From positions 62,001 to 126,000 of the forward strand of contig JACCVY010000247.1 in NCBI GenBank assembly GCA_013697915.1: a stretch of DNA of 64,000 nt. Direction: 5' to 3'. The notes under the pieces are model-generated. The model had not been told where the DNA came from, searched no databases, and saw only the letters and a list, made by a program, of their open reading frames with translations. The stretch's first letter is position 1, and each line of letters opens with the position of its first letter. The stretch is from Blastocatellia bacterium (GTDB lineage: Bacteria; Acidobacteriota; Blastocatellia; Pyrinomonadales; Pyrinomonadaceae). Position numbers and translations under genes: made by a program. This document shows positions 29,524 to 38,756 of the stretch, piece after piece.

Positions 29524-30927
29524 TCAGTGTTCCAGGTGACTTGCGGGCGCAGCCAGCTTATGTCTGAGTATATTCGCCAGGGAGAGCAATTCAGAAATCG
29601 CGACACCCGCAATCACCAGCAGGATCGCCTGCATCGGCAACCCATAACGAATCTCCATGTGCATGGCAGAACCTGCCGACAGGTAGTAAAGCGGCGTGCT
29701 GATCACCAAACTCGCCATTCGCCAGTCACTCTTGAATGCGAACCATAACCCCAGGATAACCAGAAACAGTAAAACGTGCCGCATCACGCTTTGGGCCATG
29801 CCTAATACGTTGACAACGAGAGCCAAAATTCCAGTTTGCCGGTCTGGCGGCAGAAGCCTTTTACTCGTCAGATTGATTCCGAGATAGCCATAAAATGGTG
29901 ACGGCTCGCCGGCAAAGTTGAGCGTGCCCCACATTCGTCGCGCCATGACCTTTAGATACCACAGTGGATGTGAAGCGATCACATGGATCGCTTTCCGCGT
30001 TCGCTCGCGATCCCTCTGGACGCCGTCAGGCGAATAAAGACCGAATGGCGCATCGGCCGGCAGGCCGCGCGCGGCACGTTCCTGCTCCACAACAGCGTCA
30101 TCGCCATATACCGCGCCAAACTCCGCGGCCCGCTCGGTTTCGCCGATGCCTTCCCAAAGATTTGTTCCGAGGCCGAGGCCGGTAGGCACAAATGCCTGAA
30201 AGGCTTTTGCATTGCGCACAATGATTGGTGTCACAACCAACACCATTCCCAGGACCGCGGAGCCGGCTAATAAACTCCTCCTTCTCACATCGGATTTTAT
30301 TACCAGCAGGAGAGCGAGCGCCCAAAAGAAAACCAGCAACATCGCATTAGCTCTGAACCAACAGGATGTGCCCGCTATCAAACCGGCAGCCAGCGCCCAT
30401 CTCCAACATTGTCGCTTTGCTGAGATTACTAAGCACCACACGCCAACCAGCACAATCCAACTCGTGGGCGCGTCGGCGCCCGGCGCAACTCCATACAAGG
30501 CGAGCAGTGGAGATAGAGCGGCTAAAAGCCCGGCCCACAATCCAACCCGCCAATTGAAAGCGCTCATTCCGATCCCAACGACAAGCAATAAGGAAAGCGC
30601 ATCAAGTATCCATTGAACTCTTTGCACTGCGGCAGCGGATCGTTCACCAGTCACTTTGTAAATGAAAGCGATCCACAGCGGGTAGCCGGGTGGATAAATT
30701 GCGCTTTCGATTTGCGACGGATCGTCCATCCAAAGAATTGATGATTTTCCGTCGAGTATGCTTTGCGCAGTTCTGTCCACGATCGCGTAGGATCCGGACT
30801 GAAACCATCCCCGGTCCGTCAGGCGATCTCGAATGAAGCGCATCGTTAGACCACGCACGGCAAACGACAGCGCGCTAATCGCCAAAAGGATCAGCAGGCA
30901 TCGTTTGAAAGAAAGCGCTTTGTTCAT
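29524..30927 (-). CDS. GT39/ArnT-like polytopic membrane glycosyltransferase
   Basis: Multiple TM segments, YPPGYPLWIAFIYKVTGE, paralogous to 25505..26836. Confidence 0.75.
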   Translation of the reverse strand: MNKALSFKRCLLILLAISALSFAVRGLTMRFIRDRLTDRGWFQSGSYAIVDRTAQSILDGKSSILWMDDPSQIESAIYPPGYPLWIAFIYKVTGERSAAAVQRVQWILDALSLLLVVGIGMSAFNWRVGLWAGLLAALSPLLALYGVAPGADAPTSWIVLVGVWCLVISAKRQCWRWALAAGLIAGTSCWFRANAMLLVFFWALALLLVIKSDVRRRSLLAGSAVLGMVLVVTPIIVRNAKAFQAFVPTGLGLGTNLWEGIGETERAAEFGAVYGDDAVVEQERAARGLPADAPFGLYSPDGVQRDRERTRKAIHVIASHPLWYLKVMARRMWGTLNFAGEPSPFYGYLGINLTSKRLLPPDRQTGILALVVNVLGMAQSVMRHVLLFLVILGLWFAFKSDWRMASLVISTPLYYLSAGSAMHMEIRYGLPMQAILLVIAGVAISELLSLANILRHKLAAPASHLEH

Positions 30928-30986
30928 TCGGCTTTGGCTTTATAGGTTTATTTGCGGAGGCGATGATGAGATTCCGCGAAAAATAT

Positions 30987-32642
30987 TTAGTTGCCGTTTA
31001 GCCACGATTCATAAGCGGTCAGCACGCGCTCGGCATTGTGTTTCCAGGTGTAATGCAACGCAACTGCTTTTCTTGCCGCTGAACCGAGACGTTCGCGCAA
31101 CTCGCGCGAACCTGCAAGACGCATAATTGCATCCGCCAACTCTCGCACATTACCTGGTTCTACCAGTAACGCAGTCTGCTCATGATCCAGCAGATCTCCA
31201 ATTTGGCCCAGCCTGCTGGCAACGATCCCTTTGCCCATCCCCATATACTCGAAGAGCTTCGTAGGCGAGCCAAAAAAGTCAGCTCCTTCAGCGAGCGGGA
31301 CATGCGGCGATACCAGAATGTCACAAGCGTCAAGAAATGCCGGCACCCGTCCGTGCTCAACGGCGCCGGTGAAGATCACGCGCCCGGCTTTGACCTCTGT
31401 GCCCAGGCGACGGCTCATCTCACCCTGCAGGGCGCCGGCGCCAATCAGGACAAAGCGCAGCGGCAATTCAGCCGGAATCAATTTGATCGCTTCCGCCAAC
31501 TCCAACACACCGTGCCACGGCCCAAACGTACCGACAAAGCCAACCAGCACTTCACCGTCTTGGATACTCAACTCAACACGCATCCGATCACCACCAACAC
31601 CAGGACGGAATACGTCGATGTCTACGCCATTTGGATTGACGACGATCTTTTCGGGTGGGACGCCGGCGACTTCCAGGTTGTTTCGCTCGACGTTGGAGAC
31701 GACAAAAATACGCGCAGCCGCGGCCAGGTTCAAACGCTCGTAGCGCGCCAGCAGGTCAAGCTTACCGACACGATCCCAGTGGCGTCCGAGCCACACTTCC
31801 GATCCGTTGTATTCGAGAAAGAGTGGACGATTTGTGCGCAAGGTTGCGACTACGCCGGCCCAGCTAAATCGAGCGTAACGTTGATAGATAAAATCGGGCG
31901 GGTCCTCTTCAATAAGATCGACAGCGCCGCGCGTTAAGACCTGGTTGTTGTGAATGTCGAATACGGGACGGGTCGTCCCCTGGGGCTCCGGACCAATGAT
32001 CGTCAACGGAATCTTCGTCTCAGCAATGCCGGCTATCGTGTCGTTGCTGATGAGGTGTACGTGCGCGCCAAGCTCAAGCAACCCTTCGATTACGCCCTTG
32101 ATATGACTCGATGCTCCACCTCCCTGCGTTCCTGGAGCAGGTGTAGCGCGCAGGTAGATGATGCGGTGCTGAGGGTCCGCAACCCTCGTGTGCTTTGGCA
32201 GAATACTGTCAGGGCCAGCGGATAGGGCCGCTCTTTTTTCTATCTCAGTTTCGAGTTGTCGCAACTCGCGCCGCGCCCTTGTCAACGTGGCTGCACTCGA
32301 CATGGCTTCACCTACGATTCTTGGGAACGCGCGTAAGAGAAGACGAGCGCGCGACTCTAATCGTAACGCACCATAAGCATCCAGAATCCCACTTTGTGAC
32401 GCGCCCGCCAGCGCGCCAAACAACATGAAGAGGTTTTGCCCGCGCTGCCACTCAAGCCGCTCTGTAGCCACAATGAATATGTCTGGACGGCGCGCACGCA
32501 AGGTAGCAAAACGCTGAGGGAGACTGCCGCCTTCAAACTCTGCGCGCGTGATTTCCTCGATCGAGGCTTGCGGGAAACGCTCTTCGAGCGCTTCGAGTGC
32601 ATTCTGAACTCGGCTATTGAGCACTAGCAGGATGATTTTCAT
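30987..32642 (-). CDS. glycosyltransferase group 1 (GT4), start at MKIILLVLNSR
   Basis: VGFVGTFGPWHGVLELAEAI, GRVIFTGAVEHGRVPAFLDACDILVSPHVPLAEGADFFGSPTKLFEYMGMGKGIVAS. Confidence 0.9.
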   Translation of the reverse strand: MKIILLVLNSRVQNALEALEERFPQASIEEITRAEFEGGSLPQRFATLRARRPDIFIVATERLEWQRGQNLFMLFGALAGASQSGILDAYGALRLESRARLLLRAFPRIVGEAMSSAATLTRARRELRQLETEIEKRAALSAGPDSILPKHTRVADPQHRIIYLRATPAPGTQGGGASSHIKGVIEGLLELGAHVHLISNDTIAGIAETKIPLTIIGPEPQGTTRPVFDIHNNQVLTRGAVDLIEEDPPDFIYQRYARFSWAGVVATLRTNRPLFLEYNGSEVWLGRHWDRVGKLDLLARYERLNLAAAARIFVVSNVERNNLEVAGVPPEKIVVNPNGVDIDVFRPGVGGDRMRVELSIQDGEVLVGFVGTFGPWHGVLELAEAIKLIPAELPLRFVLIGAGALQGEMSRRLGTEVKAGRVIFTGAVEHGRVPAFLDACDILVSPHVPLAEGADFFGSPTKLFEYMGMGKGIVASRLGQIGDLLDHEQTALLVEPGNVRELADAIMRLAGSRELRERLGSAARKAVALHYTWKHNAERVLTAYESWLNGN

Positions 32643-35439
32643 AGCCCGCTTTAATCTTCCAGAAAGCTTGACGGGCCCGCCCGGCCGCCGAACGGGTCTC
32701 GTAGTCAACCTTGAAGCATCTCTCAAAAGCCCACTTCGTACAGTACAACTCATAGCCACGCTCCCGGAATCGCTCATCCGGCTCGCGCTGCTCAAACACC
32801 GGCAAGGCCAACTCAGGGTCAGCGACCAATTCTGTGAAAGCACGCCCGTTGAAGTAGACGTTGCACGTCGGGTCTGTCAGATGCCAGCGCCCGTCTATTT
32901 CCACTTCGATCATCGAGTGCGTATCTGTCTGCTCGGCCCCGCGCCCGCGCGGGTGTGGCTTCATTAAGAAGGTCACTCTTCGGGTTCGATAATTCTCGCG
33001 CTCCAGCAGGTACTGGAAAACTTTTGTGTAGCCCGCACACCAGGCGAAGCCACCGGCGATGATCTCCAGCGGACGATTAGAGGACTGGTTCTGCTCCGGG
33101 TGGAGATGATGATAAACCCAGTCCATTATTTCCAGCAGACGCTCTACCTCGGAAGCCGCTCCCGCACGCTTCCAGCCCCGCAAATAGATCATCTTGTCGT
33201 TTGAAGGTGGATAGGGAGCAAGCCCGAATCGGCGACGCGTGTCAATCTCATCAATCTCGACATTGACGAAACCGGCTCGCGCCAGCCGCAGGCTCACTTC
33301 ATGCGGCGCGGTTTTCCAGGTGTGATTGTCACGCCCGCGCTTCGGGTTACGCGCGTCGCTCGCGATAGCCGCCACCAGGACGCCGCCATATTTGAGCACC
33401 CGGTTGACTTCGAGTAACGCTCGATCCACGTCATACGAATATTCCAGAACGTTGTCGGCGAATACACAATCAAGGGAGCCGTCTGAAAATGGGAGTACAG
33501 CAAAGTCTCCCGCCAGAAAAGAAATCTTCGCGGAAGCGTACCGGCTTTGAGCCTGTCTGATCAAATCCGCGCCGCAATCCACACCGATGAGCCGCATCCA
33601 CGGATACAATTCTGCGATACGAGCCGACGAGTAACCCTCGCCACAACCGAGATCCAACACCTGTCCACGATCAAGCGGAATCATTTCTTGCAGGTGATGG
33701 CTCTGTGCCTCATTGCGCTCCTCACCGAGAATCGCCTGATACTTCTTCTCGACTGGATGTTCATCTTCTTCCAGAGCGTTGCGGCGCGCTCTTGCCTTAA
33801 GTTCTTCCAGCGCTATCGCTGCCATCTCGGAAAGCGTGAGAAACTCAAAACGCGCATCGGCCTTAAGCCGTCGAAAGTTCTTTGCGATGGCATCAAAATG
33901 TAAATCGGCTTTCGAATGGCTTATCATCACAAAAAATTCATGACCGGCAAGATTTTCCTGTTCGAAACCCGTCATGAAATCAGTCAGCTTCCTGGGCAAG
34001 AGCGAATGCAGGCCGCGATGCGCAGGCGTCAGGCGCCGGTGCGCGGCGCTCAGAGCTGATTTGAGCCATTGACGCCGACGGTAATCTTCGCTTCCAGGCG
34101 CACTCTCCGCCTTATTTACAAAGCTAAGGAGACGCGTGGCGAACCGCTTCCCTTCCTCGCCGTCTAAAGACCATCGCTGATTCCACTCATAAGTGAAGAC
34201 CGGCAATTCGATCAGACTCTGTTCGCTCGGCGGCGCTTTTAGCTGCGGGTCGTAAGGGTTAGCGAAATATGGACGATGACTCGAATAAGCGAGCGAGTAA
34301 TCGTACCCTCTCTCGCTGGAGACGCCTCCGGCATAGACAGACGTCTCGCAGAAGATTCCGTTTGCGACCAGAGCATCGTGCAATTTTCTGAAAGGCTGCG
34401 TCGCGTAAGCCCCGGCGCGAAAGCAGGTCACGCGATAGGCCGGGGCAACCCGGCGCAGCACATTCTCAAGCGCCGCTTTGCACCTGCCGATCAACTCCAC
34501 CACGTCACCTGGATAATTGCAGATGCGAGCCAACGACCAATCCCAAAACCATTCGCCGTTCGCGTGGCTTGCGCCCAACTCGGGTAGCCAGTTCGGATGC
34601 AAGTGCATTTGCACATCGTGGCCGCGACGGATCGCCTGGGCCCACTGTTGCTCCATGCGTTCGGCGAGCGTCGGGCGGTTCTCTCTAAGCCAGAAATACT
34701 CTCCCAGCTCAGCCATTAACGTCAGCTTCACCTGCTCCCCATCGCTGATCCGAAGCAATTGATCCGTAGGCTGAAAGACATCCCGCTCCCAGTCGATAGT
34801 CTTACCTTCGGGGATGGGATGCCAGGTTTCGTAATCGATGGTGATGGCGATGAGATGTCTTTTCCGGCGCGCGACAAAGACAGCATGCTGGCTCTCCAAA
34901 AAATACTTCTTCTCAATGACGAAGTACTTTTCCACCAGCCGCTTGAATTCGTCGAACTTTAAATACTTGCTACCGGGGCTCCATCCGGCGATGAACGCCA
35001 GACCATCTTTTTCCAGATGCTCCGCGATCCATTTAAGCGATGTACGCTTGCCGCGCTCGTCGAGATAGTAGATTACATCGCTGTAGATGATGGCGTCGTA
35101 GAGGCGCTCGCCGGCCTCGGTCTGATCCAACCGGTCGGCTGAGCCTTGAATAAATTTGATGCGTGGATGTAGCTCTCGGGCTTTGGTAATCGCTTCCCGG
35201 CTCACTTCGACGCCGAACAATTCCTGAAAATCATTTTCCAGGCGCGAGAGGAAAGCGGCCATGCCGCAGCCTATGTCGAGGACGGTTCCGTTGGCGCGGG
35301 CATGGGCCGTGATGAGCTTGTAATAGAAATTGTACCTGTCGGAATCGGCGCGCCCGATGCCCCAGGGGTCTGACTCTGTCTGGTAAATCTTTTCAAAGTT
35401 TCGCGTGACCTTCATAACTCTTAACGCCCTGGCTGGCAT
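32614..35439 (-). CDS. 941-aa multimodular protein: SAM methyltransferase - polysaccharide-deacetylase-like - SAM methyltransferase - transglutaminase-like
   Basis: VLDIGCGMAAFLSRLE; ITIDYETWHP and GHDVQMHLHPNW; VLDLGCGEGYSSARIAELYP; FAWCAGYTKVFQYLLERE ... THSMIEVEIDGRWHLTDPTCNVYF. Confidence 0.85.
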   Translation of the reverse strand: MPARALRVMKVTRNFEKIYQTESDPWGIGRADSDRYNFYYKLITAHARANGTVLDIGCGMAAFLSRLENDFQELFGVEVSREAITKARELHPRIKFIQGSADRLDQTEAGERLYDAIIYSDVIYYLDERGKRTSLKWIAEHLEKDGLAFIAGWSPGSKYLKFDEFKRLVEKYFVIEKKYFLESQHAVFVARRKRHLIAITIDYETWHPIPEGKTIDWERDVFQPTDQLLRISDGEQVKLTLMAELGEYFWLRENRPTLAERMEQQWAQAIRRGHDVQMHLHPNWLPELGASHANGEWFWDWSLARICNYPGDVVELIGRCKAALENVLRRVAPAYRVTCFRAGAYATQPFRKLHDALVANGIFCETSVYAGGVSSERGYDYSLAYSSHRPYFANPYDPQLKAPPSEQSLIELPVFTYEWNQRWSLDGEEGKRFATRLLSFVNKAESAPGSEDYRRRQWLKSALSAAHRRLTPAHRGLHSLLPRKLTDFMTGFEQENLAGHEFFVMISHSKADLHFDAIAKNFRRLKADARFEFLTLSEMAAIALEELKARARRNALEEDEHPVEKKYQAILGEERNEAQSHHLQEMIPLDRGQVLDLGCGEGYSSARIAELYPWMRLIGVDCGADLIRQAQSRYASAKISFLAGDFAVLPFSDGSLDCVFADNVLEYSYDVDRALLEVNRVLKYGGVLVAAIASDARNPKRGRDNHTWKTAPHEVSLRLARAGFVNVEIDEIDTRRRFGLAPYPPSNDKMIYLRGWKRAGAASEVERLLEIMDWVYHHLHPEQNQSSNRPLEIIAGGFAWCAGYTKVFQYLLERENYRTRRVTFLMKPHPRGRGAEQTDTHSMIEVEIDGRWHLTDPTCNVYFNGRAFTELVADPELALPVFEQREPDERFRERGYELYCTKWAFERCFKVDYETRSAAGRARQAFWKIKAGYENHPASAQ

Positions 35440-36667
35440 AAATGTAACAAAGCAGGAGCACCACGCCGTAACTAATCAGGGAAGATAGAGCCGCGCCGCG
35501 AATCCCCAGGCGAGGGATGGTCAATGCGTTCAGCAAAACATTCAAAGCCGCACCGATGATCCAAATGTAAACGGAGAACCAGGGTGAACCGATGGAAGCC
35601 AGATAGTTAGCGAACATATTGTTCACGGCGTAAAATATCATCGCCACGCTCAGAATCAAAAAAGGACCTACCGACGGAAGAAAGGCCGCTCCGTACAGGA
35701 TGCGAATCAAGGGCTGGGCCAACAACATGAGCAACACGACGAGCGGGCAGACTAACAGTCCAACGCCCAGAGCCGCTTTTCGAGTCATCTGCCATTTCGC
35801 CTGTACATCCGCGAGCGCGGAAAGCTTCGGGAACAAAATACTGCCAACCACCGCCGGCAGAAGATAGATCAAATCCGCCATGTTGGCCGCAATCGAATAA
35901 TAGCCAGTCTCGGTTGTGCCGAGCAGATACCGAATCATCAGCAAATCTACGCGCAGCATCAAAAAAGCGAAGAAGGCCCCGAGGTAAAGTTTGATGCCGT
36001 AACCAAGATTCGCCTTGAGAAGCAGAAACGAAGGTCGCAAACTCCTCTCGATGCGGGCGCGCAATTGCCACAAACATCCCAAAAAACTTGCGAACATCGC
36101 GACCAGGCTGGCGGCAAAAATATTCTCTACGGTTGCAAACCCTGAGACCGCCACGCATCCGACGAAGACCAGTGCCAGGATCCTGCTCGCCAACTCAATC
36201 TTGTTGAATGCGCGAACTTCCTGAATGCCGAGCAGTAAGTTCTGCAGCAACATGAAAGCGAGACCAAAGGGTATCCACACGAGAGCCAGGCCCAGAAGCA
36301 AGCCGTGCACTGGAGCCGAATGAGGCCACACAGAAAAGACGATCCACGCCAGGCCCGCGCCCGCACCTCCGAAAACAAAGCTAAGCAGGAGAGAATTTCC
36401 CAACAGAGGCGCGAGCAAGCTACGGTCCCGCGCGACATGATAAGTATTTGAAGCGTGGAGTCCGAGGTTGCCAAACTGCATGCCCAGGGCTCCGACGGTA
36501 GCAGCAAGCGCATACAAGCCGCGACCTTCAGGCCCGAGAGTTCGGGCAATCAGCACGTTCATCGCGATGCCGATTCCGACAAGTATGAGGCGGGTGCCGA
36601 AAGTTTCAGCCACTTTGCGTGTGAAATCGGAACCCATCAGCCGGCGGTAGAGTTTATTGGCGGTCAT
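35393..36667 (-). CDS. oligosaccharide flippase (Wzx/MATE-like); frame open to 36751, start placed at MTANKLYRR
   Basis: 12 to 14 hydrophobic segments, ARTLGPEGRGLYALAATVG, YYSIAANMADLIYLLPAVVGSILFPKLS. Confidence 0.88.
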   Translation of the reverse strand: MTANKLYRRLMGSDFTRKVAETFGTRLILVGIGIAMNVLIARTLGPEGRGLYALAATVGALGMQFGNLGLHASNTYHVARDRSLLAPLLGNSLLLSFVFGGAGAGLAWIVFSVWPHSAPVHGLLLGLALVWIPFGLAFMLLQNLLLGIQEVRAFNKIELASRILALVFVGCVAVSGFATVENIFAASLVAMFASFLGCLWQLRARIERSLRPSFLLLKANLGYGIKLYLGAFFAFLMLRVDLLMIRYLLGTTETGYYSIAANMADLIYLLPAVVGSILFPKLSALADVQAKWQMTRKAALGVGLLVCPLVVLLMLLAQPLIRILYGAAFLPSVGPFLILSVAMIFYAVNNMFANYLASIGSPWFSVYIWIIGAALNVLLNALTIPRLGIRGAALSSLISYGVVLLLCYIYASQGVKSYEGHAKL

Positions 36668-36751
36668 TTGAACAGCACGATTGCGTGGGGGTGAACAGCT
36701 TGAGCCTCCTTGCTCGCCGTGGTCCTGTGGCAGTACAGTTCCGCTCTCCAT

Positions 36752-38686
36752 TCACCGCTCGCCATCGATCCAGCGCTCATACCACAAACTTAAATTTAGC
36801 AGGACCCATAGATGAGCACCCCAATCACGAGCGCCGCGCCGATGCTCATCTAAAAGGCGCGCCACGAATGAGTAGTCCAGGAAGTCGCGTCGTCGCATTT
36901 TGGAGTTCATAAGGTGCGCATCAAACCATGGGCCCAGATCGTTTCGGAACCACTCGCGAATCGGCGCGCCAAACCCGCGCTTGCGGCTGTAGAGAAGATC
37001 GTGCGGCAAAATATCTTCCAGAGAGCGTTTAAGGATGTGCTTGCCACTCGCGCCTTCCACTTTCAGCGAGCGCGGCAACGCCATCGCATATTCCACCAAC
37101 TTGTGATCGAGGAAAGGAACGCGCGCCTCAACTGAAGTGGCCATCGTTATTTTGTCCACCCGCATCAGCAACAGCTCAGGCAACCGCAGTTTCAATTCGA
37201 GATATGTCATGCGCGTTAAGAAATCAGACTCGGGACGCTCATGAGCAATATGCTCGAGGTGACGATTGATGGCCTCAAGCGAAGAGCTGCCTTGCCAGCG
37301 CTTACGCATCCCGGGCGAGAGCACTCGCGGCTTAAACGTTTCATCGTAGACCACGGCTCCGCCCCAGAATAAAGGCTCGTTTGCACCCAGCCGGCGGATC
37401 AACTCAATAGCCCCGCGTTTACTTCCCGTGGCCTCGAGGGCGGGCCGCGCCAGCGCGCTTGCGGCACGCCGCATTGACCGTGGAAACTTTTCGGCGTGCC
37501 GCCAGAACTTTTCGTAGATATTCAAGTACGTTACGTAGTTCGCGTAGCCACTGAAAATTTCATCTGCGCCCTCGCCTACCTGCACTACGATGGTTCCCGA
37601 ATCGCGAGCGAGTTTCGATACGTAATACAGAGGAATACAAACCGGATCGGCAATCGGCTCGTCCTGATGGAATACCAAAGCCGGCAGAAACTCCTGCATC
37701 TCTTTTTCTGAGATGATTACTTCATGATGATTCGTCCCAAACTCGTTTGCGATGCGCCGCGCTGAATCAAGCTCGTTAAGATACTCGGCATCCTTGAAAC
37801 CGACAGTGAAAGTCTGAACCGGACGCGACATCTGCTCCGCCATCAAGGCAACGTTCGCTGATGAATCAACCCCGCCGGATAAAAACACGCCGAATGGCAC
37901 ATCAGACATCATTCGCTTCGAGATAGATTCCCGCAACAGTCGCAACACCTCTGCTTTGTGTTCTTCATCGTTACGGGGTGGGAGGGCAGCCGCGGGCGGC
38001 AACGCATCCCAGTATTGCCGGATGCGTGTCGAGCCGTCCCGGCCCACTACCAGCATGTGTCCCGCCGGCAACTTCTGGATGTCGCGAAAGAGAGTTTGTG
38101 GTCCTGGCGTAGTAACGAAAGTTAAATAATGATAGAGCGACTCTTCGTCAACCTCGGCGGTCACCGCCGGGTGGGCCAGAATGGCTTTGATTTCGGAAGC
38201 GAAGATAAAGCGCCCATCGCGTTGATAAAAGTAGAGCGGTTTTACTCCGAGGCGATCACGCGCCAGCACCAGTTGCTCGCGCTTAGCATCCCAAAGCGCG
38301 ATGGCATAGTCGCCCTCGATCTCATTAACAAAATCGAGACCGCGCTCTTCGTACAGATGCAGAATGGTTTCTGAATCGGTGTGGGAGGCATAAACGTGGC
38401 CGCGCTGTTCCAGGCCTGCGCGCAGCGAAGCGTGGTTGTAAATCTCGCCGTTGAAAACCAACCAGACGCGATCGGTGCAACCTCGCATCGGCTGGTGGCC
38501 GGCCGCGGACAAATCGATGATCGACAAACGGCGAAAGCCTAAACCACCGCGACCTTCGTCAAAGATATGCGCGCCGGCATCGTCCGGCCCACGGTGTGTC
38601 ATCACATCGCGCATCCGCTCGACCAGCGCACGCTCGATGCGGCCTTCGCTAGCTCCATACTCCCAAACTCCGCAGATGCCACACAT
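36752..38686 (-). CDS. asnB: asparagine synthase (glutamine-hydrolysing), second copy
   Basis: MCGICGVWEYG, SGGVDSSANVALM, EGADEIFSGYANY. Confidence 0.93.
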   Translation of the reverse strand: MCGICGVWEYGASEGRIERALVERMRDVMTHRGPDDAGAHIFDEGRGGLGFRRLSIIDLSAAGHQPMRGCTDRVWLVFNGEIYNHASLRAGLEQRGHVYASHTDSETILHLYEERGLDFVNEIEGDYAIALWDAKREQLVLARDRLGVKPLYFYQRDGRFIFASEIKAILAHPAVTAEVDEESLYHYLTFVTTPGPQTLFRDIQKLPAGHMLVVGRDGSTRIRQYWDALPPAAALPPRNDEEHKAEVLRLLRESISKRMMSDVPFGVFLSGGVDSSANVALMAEQMSRPVQTFTVGFKDAEYLNELDSARRIANEFGTNHHEVIISEKEMQEFLPALVFHQDEPIADPVCIPLYYVSKLARDSGTIVVQVGEGADEIFSGYANYVTYLNIYEKFWRHAEKFPRSMRRAASALARPALEATGSKRGAIELIRRLGANEPLFWGGAVVYDETFKPRVLSPGMRKRWQGSSSLEAINRHLEHIAHERPESDFLTRMTYLELKLRLPELLLMRVDKITMATSVEARVPFLDHKLVEYAMALPRSLKVEGASGKHILKRSLEDILPHDLLYSRKRGFGAPIREWFRNDLGPWFDAHLMNSKMRRRDFLDYSFVARLLDEHRRGARDWGAHLWVLLNLSLWYERWIDGER

Positions 38687-38756
38687 TAGTTATTCCTGAT
38701 TTCCTGTCTTTGGTTCGTTGTCATTATGACTTCTACTGCTTCATGAATTCCCGCAC

